In this document: piece after piece, positions 1-11,764 of the stretch
Position numbering within the stretch: position 1 is the first letter of the stretch
How the letters are laid out: each line of letters begins with the position of its first letter
Assembly (NCBI GenBank): GCA_951812925.1
Contig: OX638372.1
Span: forward strand, 88,123,058 to 88,187,057
Direction: 5' to 3'
DNA length: 64,000 bases
Source: Calliopum simillimum
Taxonomy: Eukaryota > Arthropoda > Insecta > Diptera > Lauxaniidae
Position numbers and translations under genes: made by a program
Notes under the pieces: model-generated
What the model saw: the letters and a program-made list of their open reading frames with translations, nothing else
Told to the model about the DNA's origin: nothing
The model's database searches: none

Positions 1-249
1 TATGCAACATGCGCACGTATTTTTATTATTCGTTATTTGTTTTATTACTTAACGGTGCAAATTTTTTAATTAAATAAATTAACTATTGACAATGTTGTTC
101 GAAATCAATCATGTTTGCATTTTAAAAATTACGGCATAGTCAGTATAGGACATTAATAAATATTTAATAAATGAGTTCACAATTGTTCACATTAGTTACA
201 TATCTGCTTATTTAATTAAAGTTACTCATACGACATGTGACATAAGATA

Positions 250-1353
250 AGCCCGGGAGATGTGGCACCCCTTGGTGATATGACACCCCTAACAATTTCA
301 ATGCTTGCAGCTTTCATAGCATTGAAATATGGACACAGTTTAGTTCAACTGCGCGAGAGACTTCGTGGTATATTGTTTGTTTAGCTGGATTTGCAATAAT
401 AGCTTGTGTGTGGGATTTTTAAAAAACTTTGAGAGGCAGCAGGCCGGTGAGTATTTGATACAGCTTTATGGTGCATATATCAAAACTAACAGAATTGAAT
501 GTGATTTTGTTTTCGGATGAATACGAGCGCGAGTGAACATGTTTATTCGTTTTGTGGCATTTTTACTCGGTATATACCGAAAGAGAGATATGGCACCCCA
601 TTACTATGGGTTCTTTGGCATTTCTTCCTTTGCAAGTTATAAGATGTTTGGAATTACAAATACGAAGCGCTTGAATTTACAGTTCATTTTAAACTGATTA
701 ATTTGAAAAACTTGTGAAAATTTTGAATACAAGTAACACACCGCAGAAATGGTGTTAAGTGATATCTCGTCTTTACCAATGACTTCGAAAAACTCTAAGC
801 TGAACAAAAGAAAATAAACGACAAGAATTCTAATTCTAATTTGGTCCAGCAGAAAAACTTGAAGCGGAAAACACAATTAATGCAACGTAACTATGGTGGT
901 TCCAAAGAAGAGGTGTTATAACCATAAGGTGGTAACTAGTAATGCTTCTTCCGAAGCGTAAGATGTGGAGAAGACTATGCATAAACCACTAAACCAGATG
1001 ATTGGATCCAATGCGTAATGTGCCGTATGTGGTCACATGAAACATGTACATCTTATACGAAAACATGCAACAATTCTGGCAACAAAAACTTAAAAGCCGT
1101 TTAGGGTGCCAAATCACACATGATAAGGTGCCATATCACCCATAGTGTCGGGGATTTGGCACTTTAAAGCATTTTTTTTTTTTTAAATGGAAAAAAAAAC
1201 ATATTTGCACTAATTTTTAATTTAGTTGAGGTAGTGTTTTTTGTTTTAAATTAATTCAAGAATAAATTCCTATTTAGTTTCTTTAAAAATTTGTTTTAAT
1301 TTTAGTTTAATATCAGTTCAGCAAAAAAGGTACCGTATCTCTCGGGTTTACCC
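250..1353. mobile_element. Inverted-repeat element with iterated GGTGCCATATC motif
   Basis: The ends form an imperfect inverted repeat: the left end reads GCCCGGGAGATGTGGCACC and the right end, reversed, reads GGTAAACCCGAGAGATACGG. TA stands at both borders (248-249 and 1354-1355), as expected for a 2-bp TA duplication. Variants of the same motif recur inside at about 259-270, 276-288, 586-600, 1105-1116 and 1125-1140, in both orientations. There is no transposase frame, so this is a non-autonomous element. The superfamily is not clear; Tc1/mariner-like is the simplest guess from the TA border. Confidence 0.5.
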
Positions 1354-1389
1354 TATCTAATAGATAAAAATTAAAGTTCGTTTGTAAGT

Positions 1390-1870
1390 TTGGCTGTGTG
1401 TTCGTTTTTTATAGACCCGAAAACCACTCGATCAATTTCGATGAATTTTCAGAATATGTTAGTTTAGAACAGGGGAAGGTATAGGCTAGAACAATAGTCG
1501 TGTCACGACCATTAAAATCCAAATTCGACTTATGTAATTCAAAAACTGTTTTACGCATAGGAATGAAATTTGGCACATACGTAAAGGGCACTAAACCAAA
1601 TAACACGCATCAGAAAAATAGGCAGTGTCACGTCCCTAAAAAACAAAATTAGGAATATCTTGGAAACTAAGTAGTTGAAGCATAAATTTGTTTTATATGT
1701 AAAGGGCACCGGGAAAAATACAATCAACTAAAAAATAGACGACACCACACCCTGATAAAAATTTATCATAGCTATGAAACTATTTGACGCAAATGAATAA
1801 GGTTTGTTACATATGTAAAAGACACCGGGCCAAAGATGAGGCAACGCTCCCGGATAAAAGCTAGTGAAAA
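1390..1870. repeat. Degenerate dispersed repeat with ~100-bp internal period
   Basis: Blocks of about 100 bp resemble one another. Each has a phrase like 'aatttGGCACATACGTAAAGGGCAC' in degenerate form (about 1567-1590, 1690-1710, 1810-1830), followed by a phrase like 'GTGTCACGTCCCT'. A related phrase occurs near 48290-48420. There is no coding potential. This looks like an old dispersed repeat with internal tandem structure; its class is not recognised. Confidence 0.4.
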
Positions 1871-1989
1871 AATAATTTAAATTGCTATAACTTTTGCAAA
1901 TGTTACGATAAATTGACTATTTTTTCCACCATTTTAAAGATAAAGTTTATGCTCATAGAAAACAACATTGTCAAAAGTGACAGAAACGT

Positions 1990-2490
1990 GGTTATTTTAA
2001 CAACGTTGCGACCTAAATTTTGAGCATGGCTTGTCCTTAGTAGTTTTAACAACGCGCGTTGCTAAATGAATTTTAACTACGTTCATGAGTGATTTAACAA
2101 CGCGCGTTGCTAAATAACATACAAAAAAAATGTGTTTTTATTTCAAATTTTTTCCTGTCAACAGCAATGAAGCTGATATGATTTTCTTTTTTTTTTATTT
2201 TCAATTTTTGCGTTAAAATAAATATTTTTTTGTTTGGTATTGGGGAGATTTGGATCTGGAACCTGTCGTGTGATAGATGCGGATGTTAACGAACTCAGCC
2301 ACTGCCATCATTATTGTGAGGTTGACTGAAATGTTATTTGCTTTGAAATAAGTTTCTACCACGTTCGTGAGTGATTTAGCAACGCACCATACAAATATGA
2401 TTTTGGAGCGTTGTTAAATCCAAATCAGCAACGAAACCTAGTTAAAACACTCACGAACGTGGTAGAAACTCATTTAGCAACGCAAGTCGT
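1990..2490. mobile_element. Repeat-rich element with iterated TTTAGCAACGC motif
   Basis: Variants of TTTAGCAACGC or TTTAACAACGCGCG recur on both strands at about 1994, 2043, 2093, 2377, 2407 and 2471. They are accompanied by ACGTTCGTGAGTG variants near 2080, 2361 and 2447 (reverse). Two of the copies are local palindromes, AACAACGCGCGTTGCTAAAT. The outer parts are roughly inverted relative to each other. Exact borders cannot be set. It is probably a MITE of the same design as the neighbouring elements. Confidence 0.42.
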
Positions 2491-2551
2491 GCTTTTTTTC
2501 TTCGCTCTGTGAACTTATATTTTTCTAGAAAAATGTGACATACTTTACATA

Positions 2552-3840
2552 CCGTAAGCAGGGGTGACTTTGATACAAAAAAACAGGTTTTTTAAGTTTA
2601 GGAGCTTATAATTTCAACAATTTTAATTAAATTAATGGTTTCATTGCTCTAAATTTTTCGTGGGGGCCTCAGCTTTGATCTCATGTTATAAAATTTTTAC
2701 GAAGTAATTACAGTTATTTTTAAATAATGTTATTGTAAGTGGGTTAAAGCCACCTCAAGGGTGGGGTGACTTTAACCGAAAAATTTCATTCATTGATTTT
2801 ACATGCTATACCTTCAAAGATGCAAAATGAGAGTATAAGGTTTTGTTAACTTGAGTTTTTTCAATATTTTGGTATATTTCTATAGGCAATCAGTCTAGGT
2901 TATGGAATGTTTTCAAGGTCGCGATTAAAAAAAAAACTAAAATTTTTGATAAATTCGGTTTCAGCCTTTGGTATGTTTTAATTATTTGTACATATGTTAC
3001 ATCAAATAACAATACTGATATTTAGGGCTTAGCAAAACTTAAAAAATCCACAAAAACAAGTTAAAAATCCATTGCAAATTAGAAAATAAAAAATACTTGA
3101 TTCAAAAAATTTAAAAAACAAAAGAAATTCTTAGTAGGTAACTTCAAAAATTCCTCTTTTGTTAAAGGGCTTCGGTGGCTTTTTTTTTGCAAAATTACCT
3201 AAATAAATAATAACAAATATCCTTTTTGGGTCCTCATTAAAATATTAAATTGTTTTACAAAGATCAAAAGGAAAAAATAATTTCACTTTGGCGAAAGACT
3301 AGACTTTATTTTCACTACAGTTCACCATACCCAGTATTTTGGGCGTCAATATGGCCCGAGTTTGGGTTTCTTTTGAGACAGCCTAACAATACAAAGTTTT
3401 TTTGGGGTGACTTTCAACCGGTCCGAAGTCACCCCAAAAACGTTGTTTTCTAACATACTCCTATATAAAAATGCATTAAAAATACTTAGAGGCAAATATA
3501 TCCATGAAAGTCGATTGATTAAGGAAGAAAATTAAACAAAAATTTTAGTGATATCATTCATCCACCGCCAGCAATTTTCCTTCTAGTCAATAAGTAGTAA
3601 TTTTCTGAGCGTTAAAAAATGCTACATAAGACAACTTTTCGAAAAGGCACCAATATATCTGAAAGTTCGCGCTCAAATCAAATATTGAAAACAGACGCTA
3701 AAAGCCAATACTTCAAGGTTACACATTGACCAAATACAAATCGATAACTAGTCTTCGAGGTGAAAATATTACGATTTTAATCTTTTTTTTTCTTGCCGGT
3801 TAAAGTCGCCCCCAGATGTCAAAGTCACCCCTGCTTACGG
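2552..3840. mobile_element. MITE-like element, TIR CCGTAAGCAGGGGTGACTTT
   Basis: A perfect terminal inverted repeat of 23 bp (CCGTAAGCAGGGGTGACTTT plus GA and one more base) is bordered by TA on both sides (2550-2551, 3841-3842). The sub-motif GGGGTGACTTT recurs inside at about 2764, 3405, 3426 (reverse) and 3797 (reverse, one change), plus a weaker copy near 2744. No transposase is visible; the longest frame, at 3250-3453, has no recognisable domain. It is a non-autonomous element, probably TA-targeting. Confidence 0.7.
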
Positions 3841-5161
3841 TATATTGAAAGTCCAAAACGAAAACGTAATGTCATAATATGAATTGGCTGCAATTGGGTT
3901 AGAAATGAATAAAATTGCTCTCTCTTTTCACGAGAAGCTTTTTTGATCGTGTGGAATCTTGACTCAGTATAGTTTCGTTCGCATTGTTCAGGTTTTAAGT
4001 CTGATGTCTGGAGTCCAGATAATCAGAAATAGGTCCAGACAAAATTCGGGCGAGAAAATTAAATTAAGAACCCAAAGTCAAAAGCACAAAATAATTAAAA
4101 AAATGTGGGCAACATTCTGTAAAGATAAAACTGACTACCTTCTGTCTACCTTTAAAACATGTAGAACTGTTGTAGAAAAATGTGCTATTTGCATATGGCA
4201 AACACTACTTAAACGCAACACTGTAAAATTTTGCCTTGGAAATGTGCCCCTAGCTGGATTTGCAAATGTCGGTATTTTTCGAGCGTCAGGCCATTTTGGG
4301 GTCATCCAAACAAATTTGAGCGAACCCAGCTATGGTTTTGGTATAGGAAAGGTATATGATTTTTAGTATCGCACAGTGTATTTTGGTATATCGCCATTTT
4401 AACGAATAAAAGTTTTTCTCGGATAGTGTTTTCTTTTGAATATAGTAAATTAAAAAACAATTGACCAAAAGTTTCAAAGGGTTTTTCTTTTACAAGTTTC
4501 AGTTGTCAACTTATATTGCATAATTGTTAAAATAACTTGTGCTTTAAAGCGCACAACAAAAGATTAAGGAGCTGTCAAAACAATTTTCTTTTATCAAATT
4601 TTTGAAGTGCATTTTTTAGAAACAAGAAAGGGAAAGACAACGCCCACGATCATGTCCACGCGTACGTACTTCCACTTTAGAGGGTAGATACTTAGTAGAC
4701 AAAAGAAACATTGTTTAACCTTCAATATAGGAAACAATGCATAACTAAGTTGAAACGGTTTTTTTTTTTTTTTTTTTTTTTTGTTATACATAATACATAA
4801 TAACTTGTAGAAAGTGTAGATGATAGGGATATGATAGGGATGCTAAATTCTGAACCTAATTTCACATTTTAGCGTAATGGTTATAAAAATATGTTTTTTT
4901 TTATCTACTAAACGCAATGTACTATATTAAAATCTTTTTTTCTTTAAAAATTCAAAACTAAACAACCAATTAAACCTTGTGCGGCTTTACGAAAAGAATT
5001 ACTGAAACTAAGTTTATTCAAAATATAGAGTTTTTTTCGGTAATTTGAAATTTTATAAGAATAATGCTTTATTTGGTATCATTAAAATTTAATCCAAATT
5101 AACAGAAATTATTTGATTTGTTTATAAAAAACTATTTTTTGCGTTTTAGTAAAAAAAAAAC

Positions 5162-6309
5162 ATATATGAAGCAATCCACGCCAAGTGTACCAGCTCAAAA
5201 CTTTTTTCTCTGATTTCGCTCAAATTTTGCAATATGGTAGATCCGGTGTGCAAGATCAACAATCCGGGAGAATTTGGTCCTAGTACCATTTGTTGTTAAA
5301 ATACAGGGTGCTGAAGTTGGCGTTTTTAGTCATTTTCATGATAAGGGTGTTTTTTCAAAAATTTATAGCTTACACTAAAGTTTGTAAATTGATAAATCTA
5401 AGTTAATGGTCCCATTCATTTTGAAGTGCTATTTTTATAAAAAATTATTTCTTGGTGAAAAAAATTTTTTCCACCAAATTTTTTTACACTTAAAAATCCT
5501 TTTGAATTTTTTTAAAAAGCCCCCCTTAGATTTCTTTAAAAGAACTTTAAATTAAAGCATAATTTATGAAATGAAAATGATGTATGACTCAAGATGGGAT
5601 TCGGACGCTAAATGGGAGTTTTTGGCTTTTGAACGCCCATGGAAGGCAAAAATCTTTTTTACTCAAGAGGAAAGCATCTTACGAAAAAAAGTGTACTAGG
5701 CATAAAATGCTTAAAATTATCAAGGAAATAAGTGTGAACTTTTTTGAGAATTTTTTGGAAGGTTTAAAAAAAAATTTTTTTTTTTTATTTTTGAAAAAAT
5801 TTAAAAAAAAATGTTTCCGAAATTTTTTCCCAATACACTTTTTTCGTAAGATGCTTTCCTCTGGAGTAAAAAAAGATTTTTGCCTTCCGCGGGCGTTCAA
5901 AAGCCAAAAACTCCTATTTAGCGTCCGAATCCCATCTTGAGTCATACATCATTTTAAAGCTTATAAATTATGCTTTAATTTAAAGTATTTTTAAAAAAAA
6001 ATCTAAGTGGGGTTTTTTTAAAAAAAATTCAGAAGTATTTTTAAGTGTAAAAAATTTTTGTGAAAAAAAATTTTTTTTCACCAAGAAATATTTTTTCATA
6101 TAAAGGACACTTCAAAATGAATGGGACCAGTAACTTAGATTTATCAATTAACAAACTTTAGTGTAAGCTATAAACTTTTGAAAAAACACCCTTATCATGA
6201 AAATGACTAAAAACGCCAACTTCAGCACCCTGTCTTTTAACAACAAATGGTACTAGGACCAAATCCTCCCGGATTGTTGATCTTGCACATCTTGGATTGC
6301 TTCATATAT
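5162..6309. mobile_element. Large palindromic fold-back element
   Basis: The left arm (about 5162-5757) and right arm (about 5800-6309) are reverse complements, with small differences and a ~75-bp deletion near the right end. The outer ends read ATATATGAAGCAATCCA on both sides. Because of the symmetry, mirror-image open frames run on both strands (5584-5940 plus, 5679-5945 minus) and begin with the same residues; they are by-products of the palindrome, not genes. A relative lies at 9363-9900, and fragments occur near 11690-11760 and 57520-57600. Confidence 0.8.
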
Positions 6310-7976
6310 TTTTTTATCTTATGCTTGAAGAATCATAAGTTTACGCTAGAAAAGCAACTTGAAAATTTTCTGAAACTTTCGAAAAAGATTTGAACATTAT
6401 CAATGTTTCCCTTGTCAATAACGTATAATTACGCCACTACAATCGCTTTGGAAGTGCTTTCTTAAAAAGCGCTCGATATTTTTCCCTTTGGGTTAATGTT
6501 TCAAATATGTTTGTACATATATTGCAAATATGTACAAGTGATGATGTATGACTTTGAAAAAAAAAAAATAAGCGAGAAGAAAAAAGAAATCTAAGAAAAC
6601 TCTTAAGTAGCTTAAGTTAAAAAAAAATAAATTGATTACATGCGTTCAAACTAGAGAGTAGCGGAGATATCAGAAAGGGTCGTTGTGTCTTTGAAAAGTG
6701 TTAACAAAATGTTGCAACTTCCGTTTTAACACTTGAGCGTAAAAGGAAAGCGTTAAAATGCATAAGAGTAGTGAAAAATTGAATTTTCTAAATTTTCACC
6801 AGTGACAGGTGAAAAGATGGATGAAGGGCAAAAAAGCATGACACTGCTTTTCTGTTAAGGTGATGAACAAAATGGGGCAAAGTGGGAAGAATTTAATATT
6901 TTTCGTAGCTGGAATTTAGTTAATTTACTGGGAACATATTTTGTTTTTACGTTAAAAATAATTTTTTAAAAGTTTGAACGCAAGTGAAAGTGGTTTGCGA
7001 CTTCTCTAAAGTTTTTCGCCACCAAATATGTTGGTGTTCACGCCCCTCTGACAGGCTTTAGCTTTTTATTGTAGGTTCAATTAAAACATACTACATTTTG
7101 TTAACGTTTTTTTGTAATACATGTATTACACACAAAACTAAATATATTACACGTGCTTACAATATGGCTTATGAAATAAGTCAAAACCATAACAATTCAT
7201 TGTCTTACGTAATATAATGTTTTTCTTATCGACAGTTTCAAGTTCTCATAGATTAAATTATATCTAGGAGGTACCTTAAGATAAAAATTACTCATAATTT
7301 TTATTTTATTTGAGTTATTTTTATACATCAACCTCAAAAACGATAAGAAATATTTTTCTTTTTTCTGTTTTTGTTTAAATTCGTTTTGGTAAACTGAATG
7401 CACGCAATGTAACGCAATGTAACGCAACGCAACTCGAACGTAAATCACGTTAAATAAAACGTTATCTTCTGAATAGATAATAAAAAAACATAACAATAAT
7501 GAGACTGCGCGCTAAATAAAAATTCAACAAAAGGTAAAATAACAAGAATTGTATAATTTCATTTTGCTTGGTTAAGCCTTAAATAAATTAATTACGTTTT
7601 ACAAACATAAGTATGTAGATATACATAAGTATATATTTTGCAATAACATAAATAAGTAGCCTTATTGCAGAGCCCAACATCTGCCAAAAAATCAAAAATC
7701 TACTTTTGTTCGACTGCAAGGTCAAAGGGAAAAAACTGCTTATAAACATTAAAAAAGATAAACTTAAAAATAAGTGCGGTTGTAGAACCTTAGATATTTC
7801 TTATCTAAGTCAGTTTCAACATCAGACATGAAGTAATGTGCTTTCCAAATTCTGGTATAGTTGGTTTCGAACGACCTGGACAATATGGCCGACTCAATAC
7901 TGTAGCCAAACCTTCTATTTATAATAAAAAATGGCTGCCAGTGCAGTTGCAAAACCAGACATAATCAACCAGTACT

Positions 7977-9348
7977 AGGGGAATAGTGCCGCCTGCGGGC
8001 ATGGTTCGGGTGTGGGCACCCCCCGTAACTTTTGATAGAAAACAAATACGGCTATTCTGACAAATGCTAAGCGCGTGTTATGACAACACGAAGTTTTTTT
8101 TGCATATACCGGAGCATACAGACGCATTTGCTTTGTGCTGAGAAGAAAACAATTTCTGAATAAGTGAAAGTCAACACAAAAGTTTTTTTCAATCATTTTC
8201 CAAGTGCGATAATTCGAAGTGAATCAATCGAAAAGCTGAATGCAATCTAAATTTATGCAGTAAATTTATTATGTTTTGTGATTCAAAACCAAATGCAACC
8301 AAAATGTTCATACAACACAATTTGCTCATTACTTTTCAAAGTGGCTGTCAAAGTCGAGTGTGGGCCCTGAATTGGTTCGGGTGTGGGCACCCCTCTTTTT
8401 TTATTTAAAGCGTGTGTTTTACTGAAATATCGCCGTAGATGCTAACATTACTAATTTAAATTGTGTTCTTATGCCTTTTTAGTCTTTTTTAGTGGAAAGG
8501 AAAGATCCAGTAGGCCCTTTAAAGTAGGCCCTCGCAGAAAAAAAGTGGTTTTCATTAAGTGTGGGTGGTAAGGTGGCATACCACTTTGCAAAAAATCTCG
8601 GTATTGAGTTTCCAGACAAGTGGACCGAAGAGTAAATGGCGGGCATAAATTGGTACAAAAAATTGATGCTTGGCAAAAGAGCAATATCAACAAGTGCTAG
8701 AAATTACGTCACCTAGCCGGCTTAGTCTGCAAAGCAATCAAATCTGGGGCCTTACTCTGTAATGCGATGCGATAGAAAATGCGTTGCGATAGCTAGATTC
8801 GATGCGAAAAATAATTGCCACTCTGTAAATCGTTCGCATTGGGAGTAGCATTGCCAACGATGTCTCATTGGAAACGCTACTCCCAATGCGAAAGATTTAC
8901 AGAGTGGCAATTATTTTTCGCATCGAATCTAGCTTTCGCAACGCATTTTCTATCGCATCGCATTACAGAGTAAGGCCCCTGGTTTCAGGGCAACAGGCAT
9001 GATGCCATTCGATCCATACGGTTTCAGTGACGCTAATTTTGTTACAGCCGTTGAGCAGAATTTTTTGAATTTGTGTCAGTTAATGTTTTCAAAATAAATT
9101 AATTTTGCTTTCTTTTCCATTTGATTGCGTTCTACTCCATATTTTCCCATTTTTAGCCTAAGGGTGCCCACAACTGAACCAAAAATTTTTTTTTCTCAAA
9201 AATGACCACCTCACTATTTTTTTGATATAATTTTTCCAACTGTCGAAACCAATTTGCATTGTTCACCAGTGGTTAGCTAAGGTCTCTAGCTTTCCATTGA
9301 GTTATGAGTTGAAAACAAAAAGGTACCAACACCCGGCACTCTTCCCCT
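7977..9348. mobile_element. MITE-like element with iterated GTGTGGGCACCCC motif
   Basis: The left end is GGGGAATAGTGCCG and the right end, reversed, is GGGGAAGAGTGCCG, each preceded by TA. The phrase GGTTCGGGTGTGGGCACCCC appears near 8005 and 8374, with reverse-strand relatives near 9163 and 9322. The element carries the nested palindrome at 8746-8979. The GGGGAA start behind TA matches the element at 60719-61572, so the two may belong to one superfamily. No transposase was seen. Confidence 0.6.
8746..8979. mobile_element. Near-perfect 234-bp palindromic MITE (GCGATGCGA family)
   Basis: Two arms of about 105 bp are reverse complements with only a few changes, around a short spacer near 8849-8871. 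The termini are GGGGCCTTACTCTGTAATGC and its reverse complement. The arms are rich in GCGATGCGA-type words. The element at 41343-42751 has related ends (GGGG..TTACT, then an AATGCGA-type word), so this is a family. The arm identity suggests a recent insertion or repair by gene conversion. Confidence 0.8.
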
Positions 9349-9362
9349 ATACATGGAGTAAA

Positions 9363-9900
9363 ACACGCCAAGTGTACCAGTTTTTTGTGACCGATTAAGC
9401 TCAAATTTGCCAATATTATAGTTCTGGGAGGATTTTGTGTTAGTATCATTAATTGTTGAAATACGGAGTGTTAAAGTTGGCGACTTTGGCGATATTCATA
9501 GAAAGGTTGTTTTTTCAAAAATTCATAGCTTACATCAAACATTGTAAATTGATAATTGTAAGTAACTTATCCAATTTATTTATAAATGTTCTTTTTATAA
9601 AAAAATATCACTTTGAAAACAGAAATTTTTTCACCAAAATATTTTAAATTTTAAAATACTTTTGCATTATTTTTTTGTTTTTAAAGTACTTGAGATTAAT
9701 GCTCAATTCATAATCCTTAAAATGGTTTATGACACAAGAAGGGATTCGGTAGTTGAATAAGAGTTTTTGCCTGCTCTCACTTAGCAACCGAAGCCCTTCT
9801 TGAGTCATATACGATTTTAGAGCTTATGAATTGACCTTAAATTAAAAGTACTTTAAAAAAAAGGGTGGTTTTTAAAAAAAAAAAAGTATTCATAAACATA
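9363..9900. repeat. Diverged copy of the 5162-6309 fold-back family
   Basis: The start, ACGCCAAGTGTACCAG, is shared with position 5178 onward. The phrases that follow in the 5162-6309 left arm (aaatacagggtgctgaagtt..., a homopolymer-rich middle, then a motif containing ATGACTCAAGA) recur here in order with many changes. The right half again turns back on the left half. It is an old, non-coding copy. Confidence 0.6.
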
Positions 9901-10154
9901 AAAACTTAGTGAAAAAATTTTAGTTCGAATCGAAATCGAATTATATGATAAGGGTGATTGATTGTGTAAGAGTTGCTTCGGATCCAATTTTTTCGACCTA
10001 ACTAACAGATTAACAGTGTAAAACAATTTTCTCTCAAAATAACACTTCAACGGTTAAAGAAAAAAATGTCCATAATGCTTAGCCAAAAGATCATTGGCCC
10101 TAATTAAATTGTTATCATCAATCGTTAGCTACTCAACAGTCAATTTGCTGTTGA

Positions 10155-10207
10155 CATAAAAGAAATAAAAACGAAGAAATAAAAACGAAGAAATAAAAAC
10201 AAATAAA
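10155..10207. repeat. Short tandem repeat, ~15-bp AAATAAAAACGAAG-type unit
   Basis: Units close to GAAATAAAAACGAA are repeated about three times in a row, decaying into AT-rich sequence. It is a simple minisatellite with no known role. Confidence 0.6.
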
Positions 10208-10879
10208 ATCAAATTTTACTTTCATTCCGTTTATTTACGGTTTAATATTGCCATAGGCTATTTATAGTACATAAAAAGTTTACAGAAAATTTTATCTTTT
10301 TTTTGATTATGAGTAAAAAGCACAAATGAAACGGAAATGATGTAATAAGATGCTTGTGTAGACTAAATTTATTTTTGCCTCTGTTTATAATAAACTTACG
10401 AAATTCAAGAAGGCAATATTTTATAAACATACCTGACTAAGTTGTGTAAACATATAGATCAAATAGTGAAATGCAATAACAAAAGATTAAGTGTGAAAAT
10501 TATGCACAATACATAAATCTTGAAAATAAGTTAAGGAACAATTCCGAAATATCTTCACCATCTTTATTAAGGGTAATACATTTAAAGGTACTTTTTTTAG
10601 TAGGGATTTTATTCACATAGGTACTGTTCTGCACAACATTGAAAACTTTATAAATTTGGAACGAAAATTTCGTATGTGCCACCTAAGAGTTTAAAAGTAA
10701 ACTAGTAAGAGTGGTAACTTTGGCCTGGCCAAAAATTAAATACCCTATACTGCATTTCAAGTATATTATTAAACTCTTAGTTGATAAATACTATGCAATA
10801 TTCTTGTACACACAAGTTTTTATTAAAATAAATTGTTGCATTCTTCCGTAACTCTTAGGAGAGTATAAGAACAAATTGC

Positions 10880-11380
10880 ATATATGGGAAGTGCCACGGC
10901 CTCTTCTCCGAGTTTACCTAGATTTTGCGTACAGCTTGCATTTACTGTTCTAAGTGTTTGAGTGAAAATCGGTTAGGTTTTCTGAAAAAATCTTTCAGTA
11001 TACCATTTTGAAACTTTCGCTTATATAGGAGGTGCCACGCCCTCTAATCCTACTTCAACTCCTTTTTGCTCAGAGTTTGCAATTAATGTCCTTAGTGTTT
11101 GAGTGAAATTTGGTTGGATTATCTTAAAAAACACTTTCAGTATATCATTTTGAAACTTTTGCTTATATGGGAGGTGCCACGCCCTCTTGTTCGAGTTCGC
11201 CTAGATTTTTCTCAGAGCTTGCATTTATTGGCTTGAGTATTTGAGTGCAATTTGGTTGGGTTATCTCAAAAAACGCTTTAATTTTGAAACTTTTGCTTAT
11301 ATGGGAGGTACCACGCCCTCTTGTTCGAGTTCGCCTAAAATTTTCTCAGAGCTTACATTTATTGATCTAAGTAATGCGTT
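10880..11380. repeat. Tandem repeat array, ~125-bp unit, four degenerate copies
   Basis: Each unit contains CTTATATGGGAGGTGCCACG (with variants), then CCCTCT..., a CTCAGAGCTTGCATTTA-type phrase, GAGTGAAATTTGGTTGG, and AAAAACACTTTCAGTAT. Copies start near 10883, 11020, 11160 and 11297. A related, more degenerate array is at 51130-51470. This kind of array is commonly the inner part of a transposon; which one is not visible here. Confidence 0.7.
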
Positions 11381-11764
11381 TAAAAATAATTATTTTTTGT
11401 AGCAAGTACTAAAAATTTTTTTTTAAATATTTAGCAAAGACCAGGGATGAAATGGTATTTTTTTGAACCAAAGTTTTCGTTTATTATTGAAAATCACTAG
11501 TTATTTCAAAGAAATAAATAGAAATTTAAGCAACTTCTCCACCTCTGAGAAAATTATAAAAAATATGTAAACATTCTCCACTTATTTAGAAACTATATTC
11601 CCAAAAAAATTGGAGTTACCGATATTGGTTGAAAAGTTATTAACAGTGTAGTGACGCAGTACAAGTCTTTTTTCAGTAGTAGAGAAAAGCAGGGCATCTT
11701 ACGAAAAAAGTGTATTAGGCATAAAATGATTAGAATCGTCCAAAGAAAACGTGTGAGTTGACAT

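Noticed and set aside
3959..4366. Open frame of 135 codons on the plus strand
   Set aside because: No recognisable domain, a start inside repeat-like sequence and no splice or family support; probably chance.
5584..5945. Overlapping frames on both strands with a shared start sequence
   Set aside because: They are produced by the palindrome at 5162-6309, not by selection on a protein.
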